The notes under the pieces were generated by a model, which saw nothing but the letters and a program-made list of their open reading frames with translations, did no database searches and was not told where the DNA came from. A DNA stretch of 64,000 bases from Desulfosporosinus sp. Tol-M (GTDB lineage: Bacteria > Bacillota > Desulfitobacteriia > Desulfitobacteriales > Desulfitobacteriaceae). The stretch lies in assembly GCA_000770645.1 (NCBI GenBank), contig JQID01000201.1, forward strand, positions 39,194 to 103,193, written 5' to 3'. Shown in pieces: positions 26,935 through 35,145 of the stretch; position 1 is the stretch's first letter, and the number at the start of each line of letters is the position of its first letter. The position numbers and the translations under genes were made by a program.

Positions 26935-27711
26935 ATGGCATATTACAGCGGATTTCCAACATACGTTACAGTGGCGGAAAAAAGACGGAAAGCCCTAAAG
27001 AGTATCGAAAAACTGAAGAAGAAAAATCCCGATATTCGTCCCGTGATTATTGAGGGAAGAAAGATCGCCAAAACGTGGTGGGGAAAGTCCTGGAATGATA
27101 ATCTGGAGAGCTATGCCGACTATGCAAACCGCATCGGCCGGGGGCAGAGTTACGTCCGGCATGGAGCGGTACTGGATTTAAAATTTACGCAAGGTGAAAT
27201 CAGGGCCCTTGTTCAGGGGAGCGTTGCAAAACCGTATCAAGTGACGATCAGCATTCAACCGCTGTCCAACAAACTTTGGCAAGGGATTACGAAGAACTGT
27301 GCAGGGAAGATCGATTCGCTGCAAGAGCTGATCGTGGGCAAGTTTCCGAAGGCACTTTCCGAAGTGTTTACAGCAAAGGGCAAAGGCTTGTTTCCTGCTT
27401 CCAGGGAAATTGGGCTGCGATGCAGCTGCCCTGACGGGGCTTATATGTGCAAACACGTAGCGGCAGTTCTTTACGGGGTAGGCGCCCGGCTTGACGATGA
27501 TCCCACTTTATTTTTTGTACTGCGGAACGTGAAGGTGGATGACCTTATTTCAGACACGATCAGTCAGAAAACCGAAACACTCCTTGAAAAATCAAAAGTA
27601 AGAAGTCGTAGAATTATTGAGGACGCGGACATTTCAGAACTGTTCGGAATTGAGATGGAAAGCAAAGCCGAAAAGAAGAAAGTGAAGAAAGGGAAGAAAG
27701 GGAAGAAATAA
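26935..27711 (+). CDS. SWIM zinc-finger protein
   Basis: A 258-residue protein with the SWIM motif CxCx(n)CxH, seen as CSCPDGAYMCKH at about 163-174. The N-terminal half has KTWWGKSWNDNLESYADYANRIGRG, characteristic of the proteins encoded next to bacterial SNF2 ATPases. The C-terminus is strongly basic (KKKVKKGKKGKK), suggesting nucleic-acid binding. ATG 26935 follows GGCGAGGG. Probably a partner of the SNF2 protein in DNA transactions; the exact role is unknown. Confidence 0.88.
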   Translation: MAYYSGFPTYVTVAEKRRKALKSIEKLKKKNPDIRPVIIEGRKIAKTWWGKSWNDNLESYADYANRIGRGQSYVRHGAVLDLKFTQGEIRALVQGSVAKPYQVTISIQPLSNKLWQGITKNCAGKIDSLQELIVGKFPKALSEVFTAKGKGLFPASREIGLRCSCPDGAYMCKHVAAVLYGVGARLDDDPTLFFVLRNVKVDDLISDTISQKTETLLEKSKVRSRRIIEDADISELFGIEMESKAEKKKVKKGKKGKK

Positions 27712-27870
27712 TTATCTCTTCAAATAGTGGGTCAAAAACTACACCCAATTCAGGTTATCCGTAAGTAGGGTATTAAACTGCCGGTAAAGCTGAAAGGAGA
27801 TGAACAAGGTAGGAACAAAAGACAGGCCGAAAAAAACCGGGGATGTTTTAAACGAGGAGGCAGGAGTATT

Positions 27871-28731
27871 ATGAACTGGACTGAGTGGAACTTGGTAGAA
27901 GAAAATAATTTCACGGATATCTTATATGAAAAAAAGTACCATCAAGAATTAGAGGGAGGAGTAGCCAGAATTACAATCAACCGGCCACAAAAGCTTAATG
28001 CTCTTACAGCTCATACAATGGACGAATTGTTCAATGCCTTTTATGAAGCCAACCATGATCCGATGATCGGAGTTATAGTTCTTGCAGGTTCGGGAGATAA
28101 GGCATTCTGTACCGGCGGGGATGTAGTATGGGAGGAAAAAGAATTAAGAGTGCAGGTTTACTGGAGGTATCCTCCCCCCCAAATAATAAGGATGTCGCGC
28201 AAGCCTGTAATTGCCGCGGTTAAGGGATATTGCATGGGAATGGGAAACTGCCTTGCCTACTTTAGTGACTTTACCATTGCCGCCGAGAATGCCGTTTTTG
28301 CCCAGGGTGGGCCGCGCGTGGCTAATCCTGTTGATGGTTATGTGGTAGCCTACCTGGTAAGTGTGGTGGGCGCTAAAAAAGCACGTGAAATATATATGCT
28401 CTGCCGCAGGTATACAGCCCAAGAAGCACTTGAAATGAAACTGGTCAATGCAGTAGTTCCTTTGGAAAAAATCGACGCGGAAGTTGACAAATGGTGTGAA
28501 GAAATACTGACCTTAAGCCCTGGGTGTATAGAAGTCCTCAAGGCGACTTTTGATATGGAAATCGATTATATGGCCGGCTCATACGGCCAATTGGCCAGGT
28601 TAATGTTTCCCGACTGGTTTACCAGTTCGGAATCTAAAGAAGGTCCCCGGGCTTTTTCGGAAAAAAGAAGACCTAACTTCTGGAAAATCCGCAAGGATGA
28701 GCTGAAAGCCAGGGGGAAAACTGATTTGTAA
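27871..28731 (+). CDS. Crotonase-family enzyme, BadI/MenB-like
   Basis: A 286-residue enoyl-CoA hydratase/isomerase superfamily protein. It shows ITINRPQKLNALT, the oxyanion-hole loop GDKAFCTGGD, and GYCMGMGNCLAYFSDFTIA. The pattern KAREIYMLCRRYTAQEALEMKLVNAVVP, the ESKEGPRAFSEKRRPNF tail and the C-terminal extension are closest by eye to 2-ketocyclohexanecarboxyl-CoA hydrolase (BadI) and DHNA-CoA synthase (MenB). The reaction is not fixed by sequence. ATG 27871 follows GAGGAGGCAGGAG. It stands alone, without other ring-degradation or menaquinone genes. Confidence 0.8.
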   Translation: MNWTEWNLVEENNFTDILYEKKYHQELEGGVARITINRPQKLNALTAHTMDELFNAFYEANHDPMIGVIVLAGSGDKAFCTGGDVVWEEKELRVQVYWRYPPPQIIRMSRKPVIAAVKGYCMGMGNCLAYFSDFTIAAENAVFAQGGPRVANPVDGYVVAYLVSVVGAKKAREIYMLCRRYTAQEALEMKLVNAVVPLEKIDAEVDKWCEEILTLSPGCIEVLKATFDMEIDYMAGSYGQLARLMFPDWFTSSESKEGPRAFSEKRRPNFWKIRKDELKARGKTDL

Positions 28732-28756
28732 TAAAAATGATTGCTGTTCCCTTGGT

Positions 28757-28862
28757 AGTGCTGGTTTTTGCTTCTGCGTTGCCGCTAAATTTCTATGCCT
28801 ATTATTTCCCCGACCAACGTTTAACCCAGCCATGGGTGTGTTCTGAGGCATACGTAAGATAC
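28757..28862 (+). repeat. Displaced fragment of the transglutaminase gene plus a 32-bp repeat
   Basis: 28757-28829 matches 31690-31762 inside the membrane transglutaminase gene with a handful of mismatches (VLVFASAL.LNFYAYYFP coding). It is joined directly to CATGGGTGTGTTCTGAGGCA and 12 more bases (28831-28862), identical to 32396-32427. It carries no complete gene and lies just upstream of pgeF. Confidence 0.8.
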
Positions 28863-28965
28863 TATATATAATGTGTGAAATCCAAAATAATGGGTTTATC
28901 GCAATGTTTCTGTTATTATAGGTTAAACTCGTTTGCTAAATCAAGGAATTTTGGGGGAAATAACT

Positions 28966-29787
28966 ATGGGGGAAAATATCCATGTAGTCGAAAACGACCA
29001 AATTAGGTATTTTACAATACCATTTTTCGATAGAACCAATAAAGTAATAACTGCATTTTCCACTAGGTTGGGCGGATATAGTAGGGAACCGTATAAGTCA
29101 TTAAATTTATCTTACAGCGTCGGAGACGAGAAAGATAAAGTTAAATTAAACAGAGAACTTCTTTGTAATCACTTAGGAATAGAGGTCAAACAACTAGTTG
29201 CCGGTGCTCAGGTACACAATGCTACGGTTGAAAAAGTTAGCATTGTTCATAGGGGTAGAGGGGCTCTAGAATATGAGACAGCTATTTCATCAGTCGATGC
29301 TATGGTTACAAATGAAAAGGGTGTTCCATTAATTGGCATCTTTGCAGATTGTGTCCCTATTTATTTATTCGACCCAATAAACGAAGCTATCGGGTTAGTT
29401 CATTCGGGTTGGAGAGGAACATGTTTAGGTATAAGCAAAAAAGCTATCAACAGCTTGGTGAATAACTACGGTTGTAATCCAAAGGATATTATTGCTGCAA
29501 TAGGTCCATCAATTGGGCCGTGTTGTTTTGAAGTAGATAACAAGGTTGTTGATATTTTTAAAGAGTCTATAGTTGATGTAAATAAACATATGATAAAAGT
29601 CAGTCATGACAAATGGAAGGTTAGTCTCTGGGATATTATTGAACGGCAGATGATCGAGTGTGGGTTAAATCGAGATAATATTATTAACTTTAATCTCTGC
29701 ACTAGTTGTAAAAAGGAATTGTTTTTTTCGTACCGAAGAGAAGGTAACCCCAGTGGCAGAATGGCAACATTACTAATGCTAAAATAA
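28966..29787 (+). CDS. pgeF: Peptidoglycan editing factor / multicopper oxidase-like laccase-domain protein
   Basis: A 273-residue YfiH/PgeF family protein. Metal-site motifs are visible: AQVHNATVEKV, DCVPIYLFDP, HSGWRGTC and GPSIGPCCFEV. Family members have been reported to remove wrongly placed L-Ser from peptidoglycan precursors and to have purine nucleoside phosphorylase or laccase activity. ATG 28966 follows TTTTGGGGGA; the in-frame TTG at 28933 lacks such a site. Part of this gene is copied at 32429-32621. Confidence 0.9.
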   Translation: MGENIHVVENDQIRYFTIPFFDRTNKVITAFSTRLGGYSREPYKSLNLSYSVGDEKDKVKLNRELLCNHLGIEVKQLVAGAQVHNATVEKVSIVHRGRGALEYETAISSVDAMVTNEKGVPLIGIFADCVPIYLFDPINEAIGLVHSGWRGTCLGISKKAINSLVNNYGCNPKDIIAAIGPSIGPCCFEVDNKVVDIFKESIVDVNKHMIKVSHDKWKVSLWDIIERQMIECGLNRDNIINFNLCTSCKKELFFSYRREGNPSGRMATLLMLK

Positions 29788-30002
29788 TATGCCTCACGAC
29801 TAATATAAGATCCTTAAAAATAGAAGTTTGCGAGCAAATAGCTACCTAACCAATAGCTTAGCTGATGTTTCAAAGTGCTTTGCAACGAATTCGCTCTAGC
29901 TGCTTAAGTGCCGCTAGCATCCTGCCCTCTGTACCTTACGTTGAAGGGCTAGGGTACAATTCGTTCTATGAACTCACGTCTGGAGAGGGTTACCTGATGT
30001 TA

Positions 30003-30959
30003 TCATCCAATATTGGACAGGTATTTCCCGTACCCTTCAGCCTCCATATTTTCCTTGGGGATGAAGCGGAGAGAGGCGCTGTTGATACAGTAGCGGAGGC
30101 CGCCGGATTCCTTTGGCCCATCAGGGAAAACATGACCCAAATGATTGTCGCCAACGCGGCTTCTGACCTCTTCCCGCACCATTCCCCATGATTTGTCCAA
30201 TTTAGTATCGATAACAGAGGGATCAATGGGCTTTGAAAAAGCGGGCCAGCCACAGGCGTCAAATTTATCTGCCGATGAAAACAAAGGCTCACCGGTTACG
30301 ATATCCACATAAATCCCGGGGGAAGACTGAGCATAATATTCATTATGATAAGGGTCTTCTGTAGCATTCTCTCGGGTTACCCGGTACTGGAGCTGTGTCA
30401 GCTTTTTTCTAAGCTCTGCCTCCTCCGGAACAGAGTAGTCCGCCGGATTGACGATGGATAGACGCGCTCTATCGAAGGCATCTCTTCCAATATGGCAATA
30501 ACCGTTTGGATTCTTTGTCAGGTAACCCTGATGATATTCCTCAGCCGGATAGTAATTTTTTAATGGTTCAATCTCGACAGCAATACGTCTGTCATATTTC
30601 TTTTGAAGCTCTGAAATTGCAGCCAGGATGATTGGTTCATCCTTCGGATCCACATAATAAATTCCTGTCCTGTACTGGCTTCCGACATCATTTCCCTGTT
30701 TATTGATAGAAGTAGGGTCAATCACTTGAAAAAATAAATTGATGATGTGAGTTAGATCAATATACGCGGGGTCATACTCAACTCTGACAGTTTCCGCATG
30801 GCCCGTATTCTTGTGGCAGACATCTTCATAACTGGGATTATGTATCATCCCATTAGCATAGCCTACTTCCGTGTTCTTGACTCCGGGGATAGATTTCAAA
30901 TACTTTTCGGTACCCCAAAAGCATCCTCCGGCAAGATAAATCTCTTTAATTCCCAACAC
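30003..30959 (-). CDS. msrAB: Fused peptide methionine sulfoxide reductase A/B
   Basis: A 318-residue bifunctional enzyme that repairs both epimers of methionine sulfoxide. The MsrA domain comes first (about 1-155) with the GGCFWGTE active site (Cys13). The MsrB domain follows (about 175-315) with [31 protein letters not shown] and the catalytic cysteine in [11 protein letters not shown]. The zinc CxxC pairs of some MsrB proteins are not seen, as in many fused forms. GTG 30959 has AGGGGTGA upstream. Monocistronic. Confidence 0.95.
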   Translation of the reverse strand: MLGIKEIYLAGGCFWGTEKYLKSIPGVKNTEVGYANGMIHNPSYEDVCHKNTGHAETVRVEYDPAYIDLTHIINLFFQVIDPTSINKQGNDVGSQYRTGIYYVDPKDEPIILAAISELQKKYDRRIAVEIEPLKNYYPAEEYHQGYLTKNPNGYCHIGRDAFDRARLSIVNPADYSVPEEAELRKKLTQLQYRVTRENATEDPYHNEYYAQSSPGIYVDIVTGEPLFSSADKFDACGWPAFSKPIDPSVIDTKLDKSWGMVREEVRSRVGDNHLGHVFPDGPKESGGLRYCINSASLRFIPKENMEAEGYGKYLSNIG

Positions 30960-31240
30960 GAGTTCACCCCTGTATTTTCTTAATACTTATTCTTTAACCA
31001 TATTCTAAGGAAATTATATGCTCTCAACGCTAAATTACGGACTCAATCTGCTGATTCGTGGTTATAAGCGTAATATATGTTGCACAGGCGATATGTTCCC
31101 ATGTAAGCAGCATGTGGAGACGATCGTGTCGATAGAGCCCAGATAAACTCCGCAAGACGAAAGCCGTTCGATCTTTCCCCATAAGATGCCAGGTAGGCAT
31201 CCGATGATGAATAGATAGGCCATTTGTGAGGTATATTCTG

Positions 31241-32422
31241 ATGTTAAAAGTAGACTTTCTGACTCTAATATTTATAGCTATATTTATGCAGCCCATACTC
31301 ATGGGGGCTTTTACCAAATTTTCTCGCGAAAAAATCCGGTTTTCCTTGTGGTCGTTGTGCGAGGGGTTAGAGTTCATATTGGTACTATTCCTGGCCATCT
31401 ATCTAACCCGAGGGATTTTCTTTCAGCATAATCCTGGACTATTCGCTCAGATCTATAATGGGATTCCGGAGGAAATTCGGATCCTATTATTCGGGCAGGA
31501 TATACTCATATACATAATAGTCGTACCTTTAGTAGTTTGGCTGTTCCGCGTTCTGATCGGACTCATTACCCATCCGATCTACAATGCTGTATTAGGTCCT
31601 CTGTCCAATCGCTTGTATAAGCTGTTAATTCTCATTGGCAGCGGGCTGGAACGTATTATCGGGGCTTTGGCCCAGATACCCCGGGCGGCAGTGCTGGTTT
31701 TTGCTTCTGCGTTGCTGCTAAACTTCTATGCTTATTATTTCCCCGCCCCACGTTTAGTCCAGATGATGAGTGAGTCGAACGGATATCAGTTTATCTATAA
31801 AAATGCAGTCTCCCCCGTCCTTAACTCTAATCTGGCCCAAAAGATACCGGTACTGGTGAATGACCATTTCAGACAAAATGCGGTTTCGGACTCGACCAAT
31901 GACCGGGTGATAACCTATTTTAATGGAGCAACCCTGGATGAAGCAGTGAAATCAGACTCGCAAATCGACTCCACCGTACGTCGGGTGGTGGGCAGTGAGC
32001 AGAACGAACGTCAGAAAGCGTATTTAATCTACCGATGGATTACCCAGAACATAAAATATGATGACCAGAAAGCGGCTCAGCTCAGCCAAGACTCCAGCGG
32101 AATAAATTCGGGTTCGATCATGGCTTTTAACACTCGCATGGGTATCTGTTTCGATTATGCAAGTCTCTATGTATCCATGTGCCGGGCGGTGGGGCTGAAG
32201 GTCCGCCTGGTTACTGGCCTAGGATATAGTGGATTGAGCTGGGGTGACCATGCCTGGAATCAGGTTTATGTACCGAAAGAAGGCAGATGGCTTAATGTTG
32301 ACCCTACCTTTGGCACGGTAAACAATTATTTTGATAATAAGATTTCACTGTTGACCATAAGGATACCAAAGTGCAGGGGGAGTGGTAATGCTGACCATGG
32401 GTGTGTTCTGAGGCATACGTAA
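31241..32422 (+). CDS. Membrane transglutaminase-like protein, frameshifted near its end
   Basis: About 393 residues: an N-terminal half with several membrane segments resembling CvpA-like proteins, and a C-terminal transglutaminase-like domain with the triad Cys (MGICFDYA), His (WGDHAWNQVY) and Asp (LNVDPTFG). Likely a cell-envelope cysteine protease or transferase of unknown substrate. ATG 31241 follows GTGAGG. Near 32340 a base seems lost: in the next frame the text reads DFTVDHKDTKVQGEW and stops at 32388, the more natural C-terminus. As read, the protein ends in an unrelated 15-residue tail to 32422. The catalytic core lies before the shift. Confidence 0.8.
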   Translation: MLKVDFLTLIFIAIFMQPILMGAFTKFSREKIRFSLWSLCEGLEFILVLFLAIYLTRGIFFQHNPGLFAQIYNGIPEEIRILLFGQDILIYIIVVPLVVWLFRVLIGLITHPIYNAVLGPLSNRLYKLLILIGSGLERIIGALAQIPRAAVLVFASALLLNFYAYYFPAPRLVQMMSESNGYQFIYKNAVSPVLNSNLAQKIPVLVNDHFRQNAVSDSTNDRVITYFNGATLDEAVKSDSQIDSTVRRVVGSEQNERQKAYLIYRWITQNIKYDDQKAAQLSQDSSGINSGSIMAFNTRMGICFDYASLYVSMCRAVGLKVRLVTGLGYSGLSWGDHAWNQVYVPKEGRWLNVDPTFGTVNNYFDNKISLLTIRIPKCRGSGNADHGCVLRHT

Positions 32423-32428
32423 GATACA

Positions 32429-32621
32429 CAATAAACGAAGCTATCGGGTTAGTTCATTCGGGTTGGAGAGGAACATGTTTAGGTATAAGCAAAAAAGCTA
32501 TCAACAGCTTGGTGAATAACTACGGTTGTAATCCAAAGGATATTATTGCTGCAATAGGTCCATCAATTGGGCCGTGTTGTTTTGAAGTAGATAACAAGGT
32601 TGTTGATATTTTTCAAGAGTC
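32429..32621 (+). pseudogene. Internal fragment of pgeF
   Basis: These 193 bases match 29375-29567 of pgeF with one visible mismatch. They lack both ends of the gene and join a toxin locus on the right. An open frame across the region translates the pgeF part, but it has no ribosome site or complete domain. Confidence 0.9.
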
Positions 32622-32677
32622 ACAACCAAATATGGGCAGGGTGGGCGGCCGAATCCCCATGAAAGGGGGTGAGGCTT

Positions 32678-32764
32678 ATGAGTACGTACCAAGCGCTGAT
32701 GTTTGCTATAGCTTTCGCGACGTTAGTCGTATTAATACTTAAAGAAAAGCGTAAGAGCAAGTAG
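32678..32764 (+). CDS. Short holin-like toxin of a type I toxin-antitoxin system
   Basis: A 28-residue peptide, MSTYQALMFAIAFATLVVLI followed by LKEKRKSK. It has a near-perfect ribosome site (GAAAGGGGGTGA) five bases before ATG 32678. The short polar start, single hydrophobic helix and basic end are those of the TxpA/BsrE/holin-like toxin class (Hol-Tox). These peptides insert in the cell membrane. The 3' end overlaps a candidate antisense RNA. Too short for most ORF finders. Whether it is expressed or toxic is not known. Confidence 0.8.
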   Translation: MSTYQALMFAIAFATLVVLILKEKRKSK

Positions 32765-32874
32765 CCCACCCTTTGAACAGGAGCTTCTTGCTCTTTCATA
32801 GTTGCCGCTCACTTTGCGGCTGGTTGTACAACCGGGATGTATCAGCATCCCGGTTCTTATTGTATGAACCTTAT
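32744..32874 (-). ncRNA. Candidate antisense antitoxin RNA
   Basis: Inferred transcript of about 130 nt running toward and into the 3' end of the toxin gene. It would begin about seven bases after the -10 at 32881-32886. It contains the AACCGGGATG/CATCCCGGTT hairpin (32830-32855), a GCCGC/GCGGC hairpin, and a last stem AAGAGCAAG/CTTGCTCTT (32753-32795) followed on this strand by a T-rich run, fitting a terminator. The layout matches TxpA/RatA-type pairs, which overlap at their 3' ends. Confidence 0.6.
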
Positions 32875-32880
32875 GCAAAC

Positions 32881-32909
32881 ATTATACACCTCAATACAAG
32901 TCACTACAA
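32881..32909 (-). promoter_or_regulatory. Promoter of the antisense RNA
   Basis: On the minus strand: TTGTAG, 17 bases, then a perfect TATAAT (32886-32881). The -35 matches consensus at three of six positions. Confidence 0.5.
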
Positions 32910-33150
32910 GTTCTCCTAATAATTACTACAACTGACACAAAAATGATATTTATTTGTGGAAGTGATACCTTTGGTCCGGACGAAGCACAATATTTATTTA
33001 TCCAATATCCTTTTACAGATATTTATGGTAACAGGCGTTTGCTTGACTTTGCCTTTGAAAGTGCCCGATTTTGCTGGGAATTGATCACCGCGGCTAACAT
33101 GAAAGAAAAGTTTATGGAAATGGTCAGGACCATGGATATGAGTTCCTAAA

Positions 33151-33267
33151 CTTGAAATAGATTGTCGAATCCTGAAGCAAAAGGATAATGAGACCCTAAC
33201 GAAGGTCATTGATTTGATTAAAGAAAAATATGGTGAGAAGAGCATTACCAGAGCAAGATTGATATGA
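33151..33267 (+). pseudogene. Gene remnant, possibly the tail of a Y-family DNA polymerase
   Basis: The frame from 33151 reads a coding-like LEIDCRILKQ..VIDLIKEKYGEKSITRARLI and stops at 33267. That pattern resembles the C-terminal end of DinB/UmuC-type polymerases. No start or upstream domain is in frame. The rest of 32910-33481 has no supported gene; a 68-codon ORF at 32943-33149 has no ribosome site and no recognisable domain, and may be another relic. Confidence 0.35.
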
Positions 33268-33481
33268 GCCAAAATATTTTGAGTAAAGAAGTCCGGTTAG
33301 AACATCGCGTTGGGAGGGATTAGATTGCTTAGTTTAAAGAATCATTGCAGTAACAACTTTTTTAAAGAAATCTGGAGGATAAATAAGAACCTTGTCGAAT
33401 CAAAATTATAGGAGATCCCGCTCGGTTATATAGCAGATCTTCCTTGAACTACAACATTTAAGTTTCGTGGAGGTTAGAAAT

Positions 33482-34831
33482 ATGTCAACTCAATCGATAC
33501 TGCGAGTCAGCGAATCGGCACCTACCCCAATAGTGCGTGACTTCAGGATATTTACAGAATTTCTAAGTAACAACCGGGTGGTGTTAACTCCCAAAAACCA
33601 GCATCTCGCTAAGGCTGCCCTTCACCAGCTTAATAAACTAATGGCTACTTATGTCACGGAAGATAACCTAAATTTTAACCAGCTTTCTTACCCTTTGCTG
33701 AATCTGTTCTACCATTTGGCGCTAGCCGGAAAATTATTGCGTAAGGTTCAGGCAAAAGGAAATCAATATGAACTGCAGCCCACCGAGCGTTACAGCAGGT
33801 ACCAAGATCTAAATTCTGTGGAGAAGTATTTCTTTTTGTTGGAAACCTTGTGGATTCAGGTAGATTGGAATGAGCTAAATTCGACCTATAGGCGGAATAA
33901 TGTATGGCTGAATATAGGAAATGTTTTCAAATTTGTCTCTGAACAAGTACCAAATAAGGTGATTGAAGTTGATTCGGCCCAAAATGAAATATTTAAGCAT
34001 CTCTTAGACAGTTTAAACCGGCACGTACTTACATTGTCATTTTTTGGCTTATGGGAAGTGACTAAGGATGAGGAAGCTATGAGTGTCCTCTATTCAAAAT
34101 ATGACTTTCGGGCTGCCACGTTTACACCCTCCGAGTTTGGCGTGGTTATGGCAACTATTTTGACAACTGTAAGAAATTTACCCTTTTGGAATGTGCCCAT
34201 GCGAAGGGAATACGGTGAAGACAACCTAATCCAGGGTGAATCCTTATCCAGACACAATAAATACAGCTTGATTCAAGACATTATAAAAGAGGTTAAGACG
34301 GGTAAGAAAACCAAAAAATACAAACTGGTGGAATCAGTCTTGATCGGAGAGAAGTTTATCCAGGCGTTTTCCGGTTTTTTTGCACCTGGGGAACTTGAGA
34401 CCACCTTGATTAGGGAACAACCTAAGACTGACGGGAACTATACCTTCAAGGTTTCCCTTAATAAAAGCACTTGGCGGCGGATTGTGCTGTCGGGAAAACA
34501 CACTTTGGAAGATATGCACATGATTATACAGGAAGCCTTTGAATTTAATAATGATCATCTTTATAGCTTCTTTATGGATGGCAAAGCATGGTCATATAAT
34601 TCGTTCAAATGCACATTTGATGAGCAGGGGCCGTATGTAACTGAGGCGATCATTGGTGAGTTGGGTCTGGAATCAGGAGATGAAATCCTTTACTTGTTTG
34701 ACTACGGGGATCAATGGGAATTTAAGGTGTTGTTGGAGCATATCGATGAGGGAGAATTGAGGGTGTTAAAACCTTTGATTACTGCGCGTCATGGTGAATC
34801 TCCAGAGCAATATCATTTTTGGGACGAGTAG
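33482..34831 (+). CDS. pRiA4b ORF-3-like family protein
   Basis: A 449-residue protein whose C-terminal third (from about 320, YTFKVSLNKSTWRRIVLSGKHTLEDM to FDYGDQWEFKVLLE) is the plasmid pRiA4b ORF-3-like domain. The domain is widespread in bacteria, also as a passenger of mobile elements, and has no settled function. The N-terminal 300 residues are helical and not recognised. ATG 33482 has GTGGAGG at good distance. It stands alone at the left edge of the defence island. Confidence 0.8.
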   Translation: MSTQSILRVSESAPTPIVRDFRIFTEFLSNNRVVLTPKNQHLAKAALHQLNKLMATYVTEDNLNFNQLSYPLLNLFYHLALAGKLLRKVQAKGNQYELQPTERYSRYQDLNSVEKYFFLLETLWIQVDWNELNSTYRRNNVWLNIGNVFKFVSEQVPNKVIEVDSAQNEIFKHLLDSLNRHVLTLSFFGLWEVTKDEEAMSVLYSKYDFRAATFTPSEFGVVMATILTTVRNLPFWNVPMRREYGEDNLIQGESLSRHNKYSLIQDIIKEVKTGKKTKKYKLVESVLIGEKFIQAFSGFFAPGELETTLIREQPKTDGNYTFKVSLNKSTWRRIVLSGKHTLEDMHMIIQEAFEFNNDHLYSFFMDGKAWSYNSFKCTFDEQGPYVTEAIIGELGLESGDEILYLFDYGDQWEFKVLLEHIDEGELRVLKPLITARHGESPEQYHFWDE

Positions 34832-34943
34832 CGAAAACAAAAAGTCATTCCTGGCTTAACAGAAATGGTTAATGCCACAATGCTGAATCCACAAGAAGTA
34901 CTACAAATCATCAAATCCTCATTTCCGGCTATTGAATCGCCAT

Positions 34944-35044
34944 ATATTAAAACCGTCAAGACTGAGGCGAATACTCTGCGGGTCTTGACGGTTTTTACTA
35001 TATTTAACCTATTTCTTGCGAGGATAGGGTTTCTCTACATCCGT
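34944..35044. repeat. 101-bp direct repeat, copy A
   Basis: Identical over 101 bases to 38276-38376. It contains a terminator hairpin (AAAACCGTCAAGAC / GTCTTGACGGTTTTT) and the last codons of an xre gene in minus sense (TDVEKPYPRKK). Here the xre body is missing, so this copy is a stray 3' end. Between this repeat and the pRiA4b-type gene, and from here to 35145, there is no supported gene; small hairpins only. Confidence 0.95.
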
Positions 35045-35145
35045 ACTCGGCGGAACATGCTAATGGGCTGTTATTTCTTTGTCGTTCCGCATAGGTTCCA
35101 GGACCCTTCGCGAAACGACAAGTTTCGCTGAGTAGTAAGTTGTCC

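Noticed and set aside
27800..27874. A 24-codon ORF ending in an ATGA overlap with the crotonase start
   Set aside because: The purine-rich box abuts its ATG with no spacing, and the crotonase has its own better ribosome site.
29865..30191. A 108-codon + strand ORF over the 3' half of msrAB
   Set aside because: It is antisense to the conserved MsrB domain and has no ribosome site or recognisable domain.
34865..35131. An 88-codon ORF across repeat copy A
   Set aside because: It consists largely of the terminator hairpin and the reversed 3' end of xre; coding on this strand is accidental.
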